Shown: positions 36,626 through 45,853 of the stretch, one piece after another
How the letters are laid out: each line of letters begins with the position of its first letter
Numbering within the stretch: position 1 is the first letter of the stretch
Notes under the pieces: model-generated
Seen by the model: only the letters and a program-made list of their open reading frames with translations
Told to the model about the DNA's origin: nothing
Database searches by the model: none
Origin: Xenorhabdus mauleonii
GTDB taxonomy: Bacteria; Pseudomonadota; Gammaproteobacteria; Enterobacterales; Enterobacteriaceae
Length of the DNA: 64,000 nt
NCBI RefSeq assembly: GCF_900113945.1
Contig: NZ_FORG01000009.1
Coordinates: forward strand, 1-64,000
Direction of reading: 5' to 3'
Position numbers and translations under genes: made by a program

Positions 36626-37795
36626 CTAGTTTGCCAATACCCTGTCTTTACGGCGCAAACTTGCCAACAGCATATAAATGGCTGTCGCCAGCAAGACAAT
36701 AAAGAAGAAACTGATTAATCCATTATGTTGAACACTAAAGTAGTGTTGCAGCATAAAATGTCCTGCCCCCAACGGCCCCAGTGCGGAGCCAATGCTGTAG
36801 CTTAACAACATCACTTGGCTTGCCGCCACAATATAGGATGAATCCAGATTGTCACAGGCGAGGGTAATGGCGATGGGATATAAGGCAAAAGAAGACATAC
36901 CCAGCAACGCCAGTGAGACGATCAGCACAATATAGTGATCAAAAAGATATGCCATGCCTACCGCAAACACACCCAGCAATGAAACCATAGCCAATAAAAA
37001 CGTTTTACTGATAATAACAGACAGTTTGCTGACGATCGGCTGTATGATCATTCCACCCAAAATAATGGCCGCCATTAATACACCCACCTGATCGGCACTG
37101 AAGTGGCTTTGGCTTAATGACAAAGGCATCAGACCATAAATCGTGCCCATGACAATCCCTGAAACCATGCAACCCACGATAGCGGGCTTACTGAATTGAG
37201 TAATTTTTTTCAGTGACAGGCTCTGATGATTAAGTGCCGGAGGTTGCCCGTGGCGCACAAATAACGGCGGCAAAATTGCCAGCAGGAGCAGAGCTGAAAT
37301 TATGATAAAAGGGATCATGCCTTGCGTGCCGACAGAGCCAATCAATAATTGACCCAACGTGGTTCCGCCATACAGTGATGTCATGTAAAAACTCAGTCGT
37401 TTGGCGCGCTCTTTGGGATTATCACCAATCAATAACCACGATTCGACGACGACAAAAATCCCGGCAACAGCGATGCCCGCAATACAACGAATAAATAGCC
37501 AGATTTCTTTATTTGGAAAAAAAGGCAATACAATTACGGTTGCTGTTAAAAGCAACAAAAAAACAATAAATGAAATACGGTGGCCGACTTTTGCAATAAC
37601 AGGCTCAATCATCATGGAACCTATTAATAAACCGAAGTAATAAGCACTGGCCAACCAACTGGCATAAACCGTATCGATGTTGAAACTTGCCATCGACAAA
37701 GGAATTAAGCTCATCAGGTAACCAGAAGCAATTGCAAAAACAGTCAAGCCAGCGACAGGTACAAATGCACTGTCATTGTTCCGCAGCAGTTTCAC
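36626..37795 (-). CDS. MFS transporter, YcaD-like
   Basis: A 12-helix major facilitator protein related to E. coli YcaD; the substrate is unknown. A GTG at 37795 is preferred because GGAG lies eight bases upstream, giving 389 aa beginning MKLLRNNDSAF; a GTG five codons earlier lacks a ribosome site. Family features include VGHRISF after helix 2, the FVVVESWLLIGDNPKERAKR stretch between helices 4 and 5, GIVMGTIYGLMPLSLSQ in helix 7, and SSFALYPIAITLACDNLD in helix 10. It is divergent from the allophanate hydrolase gene, with about 430 bp between. Confidence 0.85.
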   Translation of the reverse strand: MKLLRNNDSAFVPVAGLTVFAIASGYLMSLIPLSMASFNIDTVYASWLASAYYFGLLIGSMMIEPVIAKVGHRISFIVFLLLLTATVIVLPFFPNKEIWLFIRCIAGIAVAGIFVVVESWLLIGDNPKERAKRLSFYMTSLYGGTTLGQLLIGSVGTQGMIPFIIISALLLLAILPPLFVRHGQPPALNHQSLSLKKITQFSKPAIVGCMVSGIVMGTIYGLMPLSLSQSHFSADQVGVLMAAIILGGMIIQPIVSKLSVIISKTFLLAMVSLLGVFAVGMAYLFDHYIVLIVSLALLGMSSFALYPIAITLACDNLDSSYIVAASQVMLLSYSIGSALGPLGAGHFMLQHYFSVQHNGLISFFFIVLLATAIYMLLASLRRKDRVLAN

Positions 37796-38226
37796 TACTG
37801 TCGTCTCCACATAAAAAATCAGCTAGAAATGCGCTGCTTCTCATCAAGATTTTGCCGAATGGCGTCACGATATATGCCAAGGACTGGAATATATCTTGGT
37901 GATTAAAGCAGTAGGTAAGTCACTCAAATATCTTGAGTGCTGCGGACTATAGCTGTTTCTTATCAAGAGATACAACGAGAAAAACTGATACTCATGAATG
38001 AAAAGATTTATGAAGGATCACCCGTTTAATTCCGGTGTCTCTGGGGGGAGAAAAACAGGCACCATTATAGTTCACCGGCCATTCACAACATGAACCAACA
38101 TTGTGCAACCCGCCATCCCGCTACACTTTCCCTTTAATTAATTCATTTAAAATCACCCAGTTAAAATATTGGCATGTGTATTGCTGTATGAAAGGCATCT
38201 TGTATGTCGATTGGGAGTTTAACAGC
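37796..38226. other. divergent intergenic region, MFS gene / allophanate hydrolase
   Basis: About 430 bp with promoters for both directions expected. I looked for a guanidine (ykkC or mini-ykkC) riboswitch, which often controls urea carboxylase operons, and did not recognise one. A degenerate hairpin around 38033-38062 is the only structure noted. Confidence 0.45.
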
Positions 38227-40029
38227 ATGACATCAATAATAGGCTATACATTAAAATTCTGGCAAAACAAGATCCAGAAAGACACAGCCGCAATTTTGAC
38301 TTTACTACAACAGCACCTGAATTCTTTTTTACCTGACGATAATGCGTGGATTTATCTTGCCACACCGAAACAATTGCAAGATCAAATTGATAAGGTTTTA
38401 GCGGATTATCAGCATAACCCCGACGCATATCCCCTGCTTGGTGTGCCCTTTGCGGTCAAGGATAATATCGATGTTGCCGGTTGGCCGACGACTGCCGCTT
38501 GCCCTGCCTTTGAATATATTGCCGATGAAGATGCTACTGCGGTAGCAAAATTGAAAGCGGCGGGTGCAATCGTTGTAGGGAAAACCAATATGGATCAGTT
38601 TGCCACGGGACTGGTCGGAACCCGTTCCCCTTTTGGCGCAGTCAAAAACAGCTTCAATGCCGACTATATCAGCGGAGGATCCAGTTCCGGTTCAGCTTCT
38701 GTTGTCGCCAGAGGGCTGGTGCCGTTCGCCCTTGGAACGGATACTGCTGGATCCGGGCGCGTTCCTGCGGGGTTCAATAATATCGTCGGCTTAAAGCCAA
38801 CCAAGGGCTGGCTTTCGCGAAAAGGGGTGGTTCCTGCTTGCCTGCTCAACGATACACTGTCCGTATTCGCCCTGACAGTGGAAGATGCCTTAAAGATCGC
38901 TGAGATTGCCGGTGGTTTTGACGAAAATGATGCTTATTCCCGCATAAATCCAGCCACTGCCCCCACCACACTGCCCGAACACCCATGTTTCGCGATACCT
39001 GAGAATCCCGAATTTTACAATGACTCGCTTGCCGAAGCCGCATGGCTGAATGCTCTGGATGAACTGCGTGAGCTTGGGGCAACTCTGAAACCCATTGATT
39101 TTTCGCTCTTTAAACAACTGGCAGATCAACTTTATCAAGGAGCATGGGTTGCGGAACGTACGGCGATAGTCGGAAATCTGTTGGATTATCCGGAAAAAAT
39201 GGATCCGACCGTACACCAAATCATTGCCAATGGTAAAAATTACAGTGCCGTTGATGCCTTTAAGGCTGAATACCTGCGTGCAGAATTGGCGCGGAAAATC
39301 CAGCAGACCCTGGCTAAATTTGATGCACTTGTCGTGCCAACTGCCCCGACGGTTAGAACCATTGAAGAAATTAAACAAGAGCCTATCCGATATAACACGG
39401 AATTAGGCACCTATACCAATTTCACGAACCTTGCTGATCTTTCAGCCCTTGCCTTGCCAGCGCCTTTCCGTACCGATGGACTGCCGGCAGGGATCACATT
39501 GCTTGCGCCTGCTTGGCATGATCGCGCATTGGCATCATTCGGTTTACGTTGGAAGCAGCACCTTGTATTGCCGCTCGGGGCAACCGGAAAGATAGTTTAT
39601 GGCGCAAAAACAGAGTTACCGGATTCTAAGCAAAACGTCCGGCTTGCAGTGGTTGGCGCCCATCTCAGGGGCATGCCGCTGAATTACCAATTGACCGAAC
39701 GCAAGGCTGTATTTGTTGAGGCGGCACAAACCGCCCATTGCTATCGCCTTTATGCTCTCGCCGGCACCCAACCTCCCAAGCCCGGTTTGGTGAGAGATAT
39801 TGAAGGGGCGACCATTTGCGTTGAACTTTGGGATATCCCCCTGTCCCGCTTTGGTGAATTTGTTGCTGAAATCCCTCCTCCCCTTGGCATTGGCTCTATG
39901 GAATTGGAGGATGGTCGCTGGGTTAAAGGTTTCATTTGTGAGCCTGCTGCACTGAAAAGTGCCATTGAGATTACGGAATTCGGGGGCTGGCGTAATTGGC
40001 TTATCAGTCAGGGGGCTGCTTATGTTTAA
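38227..40029 (+). CDS. atzF: allophanate hydrolase
   Basis: It splits allophanate into ammonia and carbon dioxide, the second step of ATP-dependent urea breakdown. The ATG at 38227 with GGGAG upstream gives 600 aa, the usual AtzF length; the longer frame has no support. Residues 1-450 are an amidase-signature domain with the Ser-cisSer-Lys triad: K78 (FAVKDNID), S152/S153 in GGSSSGSA and nucleophile S176 (TDTAGSGR). Residues from about 470 form the AtzF C-terminal domain (RLAVVGAHLRGMPLNYQL). The stop overlaps the urea carboxylase start by 8 nt, which couples the two proteins. Confidence 0.94.
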   Translation: MTSIIGYTLKFWQNKIQKDTAAILTLLQQHLNSFLPDDNAWIYLATPKQLQDQIDKVLADYQHNPDAYPLLGVPFAVKDNIDVAGWPTTAACPAFEYIADEDATAVAKLKAAGAIVVGKTNMDQFATGLVGTRSPFGAVKNSFNADYISGGSSSGSASVVARGLVPFALGTDTAGSGRVPAGFNNIVGLKPTKGWLSRKGVVPACLLNDTLSVFALTVEDALKIAEIAGGFDENDAYSRINPATAPTTLPEHPCFAIPENPEFYNDSLAEAAWLNALDELRELGATLKPIDFSLFKQLADQLYQGAWVAERTAIVGNLLDYPEKMDPTVHQIIANGKNYSAVDAFKAEYLRAELARKIQQTLAKFDALVVPTAPTVRTIEEIKQEPIRYNTELGTYTNFTNLADLSALALPAPFRTDGLPAGITLLAPAWHDRALASFGLRWKQHLVLPLGATGKIVYGAKTELPDSKQNVRLAVVGAHLRGMPLNYQLTERKAVFVEAAQTAHCYRLYALAGTQPPKPGLVRDIEGATICVELWDIPLSRFGEFVAEIPPPLGIGSMELEDGRWVKGFICEPAALKSAIEITEFGGWRNWLISQGAAYV

Positions 40030-43000
40030 GACCGTATTAATTGCTAACCGTGGCGAAATCGCCTGTCGGGCGATCAGTACGCTGAAGCGCCTCGGAATTG
40101 TCAGTGTGGCGGTGTATTCAGACGCAGATAAAAACTCCCAGCATGTTAAAGACGCCGATATTGCTTTGCCACTGCATGGAGAAAAAGCCCATGATGGTTA
40201 CTTATGTATCAACAAAATCATTGAGTTGGCACAACAAAGTGGTGCTGAAGCTATTTGGCCGGGTTATGGTTTCCTGTCTGAAAGTCTGTCGTTTGCAGAA
40301 GCCTGTGAGAAAGCTGGCGTGGTATTTGTCGGCCCAACACCACAGCAAATTGGCGAATTTGGCTTAAAGCATCGCGCCCGTGAACTGGCTGCCGAAGCCG
40401 GGGTTCCCATGACACCGGGCACAGGTTTGCTCAATTCACTGGATGAGGCGCTGAGTGCCGCAGAGAATATCGGCTATCCCGTGATGTTGAAAAGTACCGC
40501 TGGCGGCGGTGGAATTGGCTTAAGTTGCTGTAATAATGCAGAGATGCTTCGTCAGGCATGGGAAAATGTGCGCCATCTTGGTGAGCAATTTTTCAGTGAT
40601 GCCGGCGTGTTTCTGGAACGGTGCATCGAACGGGCGCGTCATATTGAAGTGCAAATTTTCGGTGACGGCAAAGGCAATGTCGTGGCCTTGGGAGAACGCG
40701 ATTGCTCATTGCAGCGCCGTAATCAAAAGGTCGTGGAAGAAGCTCCGGCCCCGAACTTGTCTGCCAGTAACCGGGCCGCATTGCTGGAATCAGCGGTACA
40801 ACTGGGCCGGCTTGTGAATTACCGCAGTGTGGGAACGGTAGAATATATTTATGACGTTGACCGCGATGCTTTTTATTTTCTTGAGGTCAACACACGGTTG
40901 CAAGTTGAACACCCTGTCACTGAATGTGTGACAGGCCTTGATTTAGTGGAATGCATGCTGCGCGTTGCTGCCGGTCTGCCCATTGATTGGTCGCAATTGA
41001 TGCGTGAGCCGGTTGGTGCCGCGATTGAAGTTCGCCTGTATGCAGAAAATCCTATCAAAAATTTCCAGCCTAGCCCCGGCGTGCTGACGAAAGTTAAATT
41101 TCCGGATGGCGTTCGCATTGACAGCGGTGTTGTTACCGGCAGTGAAGTGTCTCCATTTTATGATCCGATGATTGCCAAAATGATCGTTTATGGAGAGAAC
41201 CGCGATGAAGCACTCATCAAACTGCGTGAAGCACTAGAGAGTTGCCAATTGCATGGCATTACGACCAATCTGGAATATTTGCGCCAAATTACGGCCTGTG
41301 ACTCTTTCCAGCAAGGGGAAGTCTGGACTCGGATGCTCGACAGTTTTGTTCCCCGTGCAAATGCCATTGAGGTTTTGCAGGCGGGAACGTGGAGCTCAAT
41401 TCAGGATTATCCGGGACGATTGGGATATTGGGATATCGGTGTACCGCCATCTGGTCCGATGGATGATTTCGCTTTCCGGCTGGCTAACCGCATTGTCGGC
41501 AATCATGATTCAGCAGCCGGATTGGAATTCACGCTGGAAGGCCCGGCCTTGCAATTCCATTGTGATGCCGTGATTGCCCTGACGGGAGCCGATTGCCCTG
41601 CATTGCTGGATGGCGAAGCTGTTCCTTATTGGCAGCCACTGAGCATCAGGGCAGGTCAGGTACTTACGCTCGGGAGAGCGCAATCAGGTTGCCGGACATA
41701 CCTTGCGGTCAGAAATGGCATTGATGCCCCTGATTATCTGGGTAGTCGTTCCACCTTTGCCCTCGGCCAATTCGGGGGAATTGCTGGCCGAATTTTAAAA
41801 ATTGCCGACATGTTGCCGATAGCGCAATCACCAACAGAGCAATTGCCGACAACTCAATTACCGATAACGCAATTACCGATCGAACAGCCTTCATCGGTCA
41901 GGGACACAGCTCTGGCGGTTATCAGTGATCCGCAAGCTCTCGATCCATCATTGATCCCTCTTTACGGAGAAATATGGCATATCGGGGTACTGCATGGGCC
42001 GCATGGGGCGCCTGATTTCTTTACGCCAGACTATCTTGAGGAATTTTTCTCCAGCGAATGGCAAGCCCATTTCAATTCAAATCGTTTGGGTGTGCGTTTG
42101 ATAGGCCCCAAACCCCGCTGGGCCCGTCCGGATGGCGGCGAGGCCGGCTTGCACCCTTCCAATATTCATGATTGCGAATACGCCATAGGTTCGATTAATT
42201 TCACGGGGGATTTTCCGGTGATCTTAACCCGCGATGGGCCTAGCCTTGGTGGTTTCGTTTGTCCGGTGACCATTGCCAAAGCCGAGTTATGGAAAGTGGG
42301 TCAAGTCAAGCCGGGGGATCGTATCCGCTTCCATCCAATCAGTGTTGAAGAAGCCTCCGTTTTGGAAGGGCAGCAGGCGCACTTTGTCGCTACACTGAAA
42401 AATCATCCGTCCTTAAAGGCTGTATCAACGATTAACGCACCACCATCGGTATCTGTGAATGGTGTATTTGCAGATGGTGTCTCTGCTGCTGTGCTGGCAT
42501 CAATAGCTGCTACAGACAGCACACCTGCGGTCATTTATCGTCAGGCAGGCGATAACTATATTCTGATTGAATATGGCGATAATGTTCTGGATTTGACACT
42601 GCGTCTGCGAATACACCTATTGATGGATAAATTGCATGAATTGTCCCTTCCGGCGATCAAAGAAGTCGCTCCGGGCGTACGTTCCTTGCAAATTCGTTAC
42701 GATAGCCATCAACTTCCCCAACGGGAGCTCGTGGTGTTGCTGTTGTCCCTGGAAGGGCAGCTCGGAGATCTGAGCGCCATGAAAGTGCCATCGCGTGTGA
42801 TACACCTGCCGATGGCATTTGAAGACAGCGCAACGTTGGGGGCGGTCAGCCGTTATCAGGATACCGTTCGTGCCAACGCACCTTGGCTGCCGAATAATGT
42901 TGATTTTATTCAACGCATTAATGGATTGGCGCATCGTGATGACGTCCGTCGCATTATATATGAGGCCAGTTATCTGGTTCTCGGTTTGGGAGATGTGTAT

Positions 43001-43726
43001 CTTGGGGCGCCATGCGCAGTCCCTATCGATCCTCGCCATCGTCTTCTAAGCTCCAAATATAACCCCGCGAGAACCTTTACCGCAGAAGGCACTGTCGGTA
43101 TTGGCGGCATGTATATGTGCATATATGGCATGGATTCACCGGGCGGTTATCAATTGGTAGGGCGAACTTTGCCGATTTGGAACAAGTTCCTGAAAAACGA
43201 ACAATTTGCTGCCGGGAAGCCGTGGCTGTTGCGGTTTTTTGACCAAATACGTTTCTACCCAGTCAGTGAGCAGGAGCTGGAGCAACAACGGGAAGAATTC
43301 CGGGAAGGGCGTGCTGTTATTCGCATTGAAGAAACTCAGTTTGATTTTGCCGAACACCTGCAATTTCTGCGTGAACATGGGGAAGAGATCACCTCTTTTC
43401 AGCAACGGCAGGCGATGGCATTTGAAACAGAAGTGGCACACTGGCAGCAGGAGGAATCAAGCCCCGTGCCGGAGATGGAAGAACCCCTGCAAGACCTCGA
43501 TATCGATGAAAACGTTGTTCAAGTCAGCTCTAACATGAATGGCAATATCTGGAAAGTATTGGTTGAATTGGGTGAAGAAGTGGCTAAGGGGCAGCCTTTA
43601 ATCATCGTGGAAGCGATGAAAATGGAATTGGCAATTTATGCACCGCAATCCGGGCGGATTACGCGCATCAATTGCCAACCGGGTCGCTTTGTCAGTCCCG
43701 GAGATTCACTACTTTGGATGGAGTAA
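40022..43726 (+). CDS. urea carboxylase (biotin-dependent), 1234 aa
   Basis: It carboxylates urea to allophanate using ATP, bicarbonate and biotin. The ATG at 40022 (MFKTVLIANRGEIACR) is preceded by AGGGGGC. Domain order: biotin carboxylase about 1-450 (LKSTAGGGGIGLSC; EVNTRLQVEHPVTE), a KipA/AHS2 domain from about 455 (QDYPGRLGYWDIGVPPSGPM), a KipI/AHS1 domain about 830-1040, and a C-terminal biotinyl domain with biotin on K1200 (VEAMKMELA). A TQLPI-type repeat sits at about 598-622 inside the AHS2 domain. No carboxyguanidine deiminase-like (UAAP) genes, transporter or nickel urease lie nearby. Some relatives are guanidine carboxylases; without those partner genes urea is the more likely substrate, but this is inference. 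Confidence 0.93.
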   Translation: MFKTVLIANRGEIACRAISTLKRLGIVSVAVYSDADKNSQHVKDADIALPLHGEKAHDGYLCINKIIELAQQSGAEAIWPGYGFLSESLSFAEACEKAGVVFVGPTPQQIGEFGLKHRARELAAEAGVPMTPGTGLLNSLDEALSAAENIGYPVMLKSTAGGGGIGLSCCNNAEMLRQAWENVRHLGEQFFSDAGVFLERCIERARHIEVQIFGDGKGNVVALGERDCSLQRRNQKVVEEAPAPNLSASNRAALLESAVQLGRLVNYRSVGTVEYIYDVDRDAFYFLEVNTRLQVEHPVTECVTGLDLVECMLRVAAGLPIDWSQLMREPVGAAIEVRLYAENPIKNFQPSPGVLTKVKFPDGVRIDSGVVTGSEVSPFYDPMIAKMIVYGENRDEALIKLREALESCQLHGITTNLEYLRQITACDSFQQGEVWTRMLDSFVPRANAIEVLQAGTWSSIQDYPGRLGYWDIGVPPSGPMDDFAFRLANRIVGNHDSAAGLEFTLEGPALQFHCDAVIALTGADCPALLDGEAVPYWQPLSIRAGQVLTLGRAQSGCRTYLAVRNGIDAPDYLGSRSTFALGQFGGIAGRILKIADMLPIAQSPTEQLPTTQLPITQLPIEQPSSVRDTALAVISDPQALDPSLIPLYGEIWHIGVLHGPHGAPDFFTPDYLEEFFSSEWQAHFNSNRLGVRLIGPKPRWARPDGGEAGLHPSNIHDCEYAIGSINFTGDFPVILTRDGPSLGGFVCPVTIAKAELWKVGQVKPGDRIRFHPISVEEASVLEGQQAHFVATLKNHPSLKAVSTINAPPSVSVNGVFADGVSAAVLASIAATDSTPAVIYRQAGDNYILIEYGDNVLDLTLRLRIHLLMDKLHELSLPAIKEVAPGVRSLQIRYDSHQLPQRELVVLLLSLEGQLGDLSAMKVPSRVIHLPMAFEDSATLGAVSRYQDTVRANAPWLPNNVDFIQRINGLAHRDDVRRIIYEASYLVLGLGDVYLGAPCAVPIDPRHRLLSSKYNPARTFTAEGTVGIGGMYMCIYGMDSPGGYQLVGRTLPIWNKFLKNEQFAAGKPWLLRFFDQIRFYPVSEQELEQQREEFREGRAVIRIEETQFDFAEHLQFLREHGEEITSFQQRQAMAFETEVAHWQQEESSPVPEMEEPLQDLDIDENVVQVSSNMNGNIWKVLVELGEEVAKGQPLIIVEAMKMELAIYAPQSGRITRINCQPGRFVSPGDSLLWME
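41813..41890 (+). repeat. degenerate ~15-bp tandem repeat coding a QLPI-type linker
   Basis: Within the urea carboxylase gene about five imperfect units of roughly 15 bp (caattaccgataacg-type) encode repeated Gln-Leu-Pro-Ile/Thr-Thr motifs. The repeat lies between two conserved parts of the AHS2 domain and looks like an expandable loop. Confidence 0.75.
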
Positions 43727-43850
43727 TTTTGCAGTTGTATCCATGATATTACATGGCTGACTTACGTAAGATTGCGCCACATTAGGAGTAAAATACGCCA
43801 AAAGTTCAAATCTTTTGAAGTCATTCATTGGAAACTGGAAAATAAGTAAC

Positions 43851-44120
43851 ATGCGCGTATTGAAAATTATTTGCCCCGAATGTGGCGCTAAGGCAGTCAT
43901 CAGCAAAACAAACCGGAAACACCCAGAAATAGCCGATCTGTATTGCGCTTGCTCTGAAATTGAATGTGGTTACCGATTTGTCATGAACCTGACTTTTTCC
44001 CATGCATTAAACACCAGTGCCAAAACCGGTGACAAACTGCTGCAAACTGTGATTAATAACCTCAATCCCCGCCAACGCCAAGCTGCATTGGACCTGCTGA
44101 AAGCTGACTCTGCCGCCTAA
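43851..44120 (+). CDS. Ogr/Delta-like zinc-finger late-gene activator
   Basis: Ogr/Delta proteins activate P2-type phage late (tail) promoters. The ATG at 43851 gives 89 aa beginning MRVLKIICPECG. The zinc-finger cysteines are CPEC and, after a spacer of about 24 residues, CACSEIEC, followed by the family's GYRFVMNLTFSH aromatic segment. It stands at the left end of the tail gene block in the same orientation, so it probably activates the tail operon. I could not identify its palindromic binding site with confidence. Confidence 0.85.
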   Translation: MRVLKIICPECGAKAVISKTNRKHPEIADLYCACSEIECGYRFVMNLTFSHALNTSAKTGDKLLQTVINNLNPRQRQAALDLLKADSAA

Positions 44121-44137
44121 TCGCGGCTCATTTCTGA

Positions 44138-44461
44138 ATGCCATATATATTTTGCCTTAAGAGTACATTCCATATACACCCTATTAACTCCAAGTTTCAG
44201 GAAGCAATGTATTATCATCCCGCGTCGCGGGATGATAATACATGCACCTTGAAGTACGACGCGTATAGTCATGCCGCTATTATTGCTGCAATAGTTTTAC
44301 TGACTGGTTTTGTAGTAGTTTATGGTCTGGATTTTCTTGATAAAAAATATGGAATAAGCGAAAAATTAATAGTATTTTTGAAAGAAGAAATGAAGAGAAA
44401 GCCAAGAACACCAAAAGCAGACTTACAATATTTTTTAAATACGATGGGAAGAATTAGGTGA
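44138..44461 (+). CDS. small membrane protein ORF interrupted by a palindromic element
   Basis: Not recognised. The frame codes one membrane helix (HAAIIAAIVLLTGFVVVYGL), then a basic tail (EEMKRKPRTPKADLQYFL). Its TGA overlaps the GTG start of the next gene (GTGA), evidence that the 3' part is real. The 5' part reads through a 95-bp ERIC-ended palindrome (44173-44267), so the true N terminus is unclear: the start may be inside the palindrome (ATG at 44207) or the original one may be lost. Confidence 0.4.
   Translation: MPYIFCLKSTFHIHPINSKFQEAMYYHPASRDDNTCTLKYDAYSHAAIIAAIVLLTGFVVVYGLDFLDKKYGISEKLIVFLKEEMKRKPRTPKADLQYFLNTMGRIR
44173..44267. repeat. 95-bp ERIC-ended palindromic element with a 37-bp perfect palindrome
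   Basis: The core 44207-44243 is a perfect palindrome: 18-bp arms around one central base. Its right flank (tgcaccttgaagtacgacgcgtata) has the same terminal design as the ERIC copies in this window (gcaacttgaaagacgacgggtata), and the left flank begins tatac. It therefore looks like a shrunken ERIC/MITE-type element. Confidence 0.75.
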
Positions 44462-44852
44462 ATAGTAAATATTTAAAAGCCTTGGGTGGAGTAATGTTGT
44501 TATTATTCCTTACATTTCTGATGTGCTTCATTATTGAATCTGCTGTTTCATTAGTGTTAATGAAAGATGAAATAACATTTTCCGGTGCAGTTGTTATAAG
44601 TCTTCTATCTTTTCCTATAATATTTTATTCTTTATCATGTTCTGTTTTTTCTTTATCTTTGATAGGTTGCCAAAATATAGCGAGATAATTGCTAAGTGTC
44701 TTGCTAGATTGATGATTTTATCATTTATCATGAGTTTTCCTATCTCTTTTTATGTTGATTATAAATTAAAAAATGATGGTTATTTGATATGTGATAAAAT
44801 ATCGTGGAGGTCTCCAACAACGTACGTGAAACGTTTATCACTTTGTGAATGA
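44458..44852 (+). pseudogene. DUF1240-like membrane protein, frameshifted
   Basis: Two overlapping frames, 44458-44688 and 44637-44852, join into one membrane protein resembling the DUF1240 family common in Photorhabdus/Xenorhabdus. The first part has three hydrophobic segments; the second carries DRLPKYSEIIAKCLARLM, SFPISFYVDYKLKNDGY and the C-terminal SWRSPTTYVKRLSLCE. A one-base loss at the T6 run 44645-44650 explains the break: with T7 the frame reads SVFFFIFDRLPKY. It may be a decayed gene or an assembly homopolymer error. The start is a GTG overlapping the previous stop. Confidence 0.7.
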
Positions 44853-44880
44853 AATTTTTAAATATCCTTAAATCATATCT

Positions 44881-44907
44881 AGCTTCTGATTTTCAGAGGC
44901 TTTTTTG
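44881..44907 (+). terminator. terminator after the DUF1240-like gene
   Basis: A stem-loop (44881-44889 with 44893-44901, one wobble pair) followed directly by six to seven Ts. It separates the regulator/DUF1240 part from the tail operon. Confidence 0.75.
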
Positions 44908-45293
44908 TTATTTAACATGATATAAAATAGTGGCTTATGCATTATTTTAGCGACTAAACACTACGAACACTCTGACTCTCCTGCTGTTGTTAAAAATCTC
45001 TGGCTGAAATAGGATGGATTCAGCTTAATTTCGGCCTGATTCGGTTATTGGCTGATATCCGAATTTATCAGAATTAAACCATTCGCAGTATTTTACCGAA
45101 TTCGTAATAATGCATGGGTGTTGAACGGAAGGGATTAAATATCTCTATTTGATCCACAACTGAGTGTGAAAGCATATTAACTGTAAAAACAGATTAAATG
45201 TGAAAACACATGGCAAAGGATTGTCACCCGTTTATAAGCAGAAGCGTTTTTTTACCCGTAATAATATAAGGATTGAAACTGGTCGCGGTACGC
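44908..45293. promoter_or_regulatory. region expected to hold the tail-operon late promoter
   Basis: About 390 bp without a gene. Two adjacent short inverted repeats (ctgt-aaaa-acag and tgtg-aaaa-caca, 45180-45215) lie about 100 bp before the first tail gene. P2-type late promoters have a TGT-N12-ACA activator site near -55; these resemble the half-sites but not the spacing, so the assignment is tentative. Confidence 0.3.
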
Positions 45294-45818
45294 ATGGATA
45301 TGAGCAAATTACAGCAATTAACGATATTTTTACGGGAAAACTTGCCAGAATGCATTTCTAAAACGGAATTCACCAGTGAAATGGGGAAAATCAGTTTTAT
45401 TCAGGCCCAAAAGGATTTAGGGCTTGGACAATACCAGATGTTTATTCAAAAGTATAACGCGATGATGACATGGAGGAATTTCCCGCATAAAGCGTGTGAT
45501 CCTCGGTATATTCCACTGTTAATCGATGCATGGTTGATGGAACAAAACGATACGCCAGGCACTTCAATTTTGGCACAGGAACGGCCAACGATGACCGTTA
45601 AAACGAGTGTAAATGAAGGCACAGCCAATGAAGAAACGGCGATTGTTATGGTGTCATTGCCTTTGTCGGAAACAGTAATTATGCGTGAAGACAAAAACGG
45701 TATTGTCCCCTTTGATGGTAAACGTTGGTTACTGGCAACCCCTGAAATCTGGTTTGCTGAAAATGGAATTTTACGTGTTATGGATGAATCCGGCACACCC
45801 ATTGAGCAAATTCGATAA
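45294..45818 (+). CDS. phage tail completion protein candidate, P2 GpR-like
   Basis: GpR-type proteins finish the head-proximal end of the contractile tail. The product (174 aa from the ATG at 45294) has KLQQLTIFLRENLPE at the N terminus, a WRNFPHK...DPRYIPLLIDAWLMEQNDTP middle and a beta-rich C-terminal half, a layout similar to P2 GpR as I recall it, though weakly. Alternative starts (TTG 45273, ATG 45300) are possible because no good ribosome site is seen. It lies upstream of the sheath gene, where a tail-terminator gene would be expected. Confidence 0.5.
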   Translation: MDMSKLQQLTIFLRENLPECISKTEFTSEMGKISFIQAQKDLGLGQYQMFIQKYNAMMTWRNFPHKACDPRYIPLLIDAWLMEQNDTPGTSILAQERPTMTVKTSVNEGTANEETAIVMVSLPLSETVIMREDKNGIVPFDGKRWLLATPEIWFAENGILRVMDESGTPIEQIR

Positions 45819-45853
45819 AGGCAAAAGGGAAATTAAAGCTGCAAATTGGAAGC

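Noticed and set aside
37796-38226. Possible guanidine riboswitch before the urea-pathway genes
   Set aside because: I could not find the ykkC or mini-ykkC conserved loops; only a degenerate hairpin is present. A covariance-model search would settle it.
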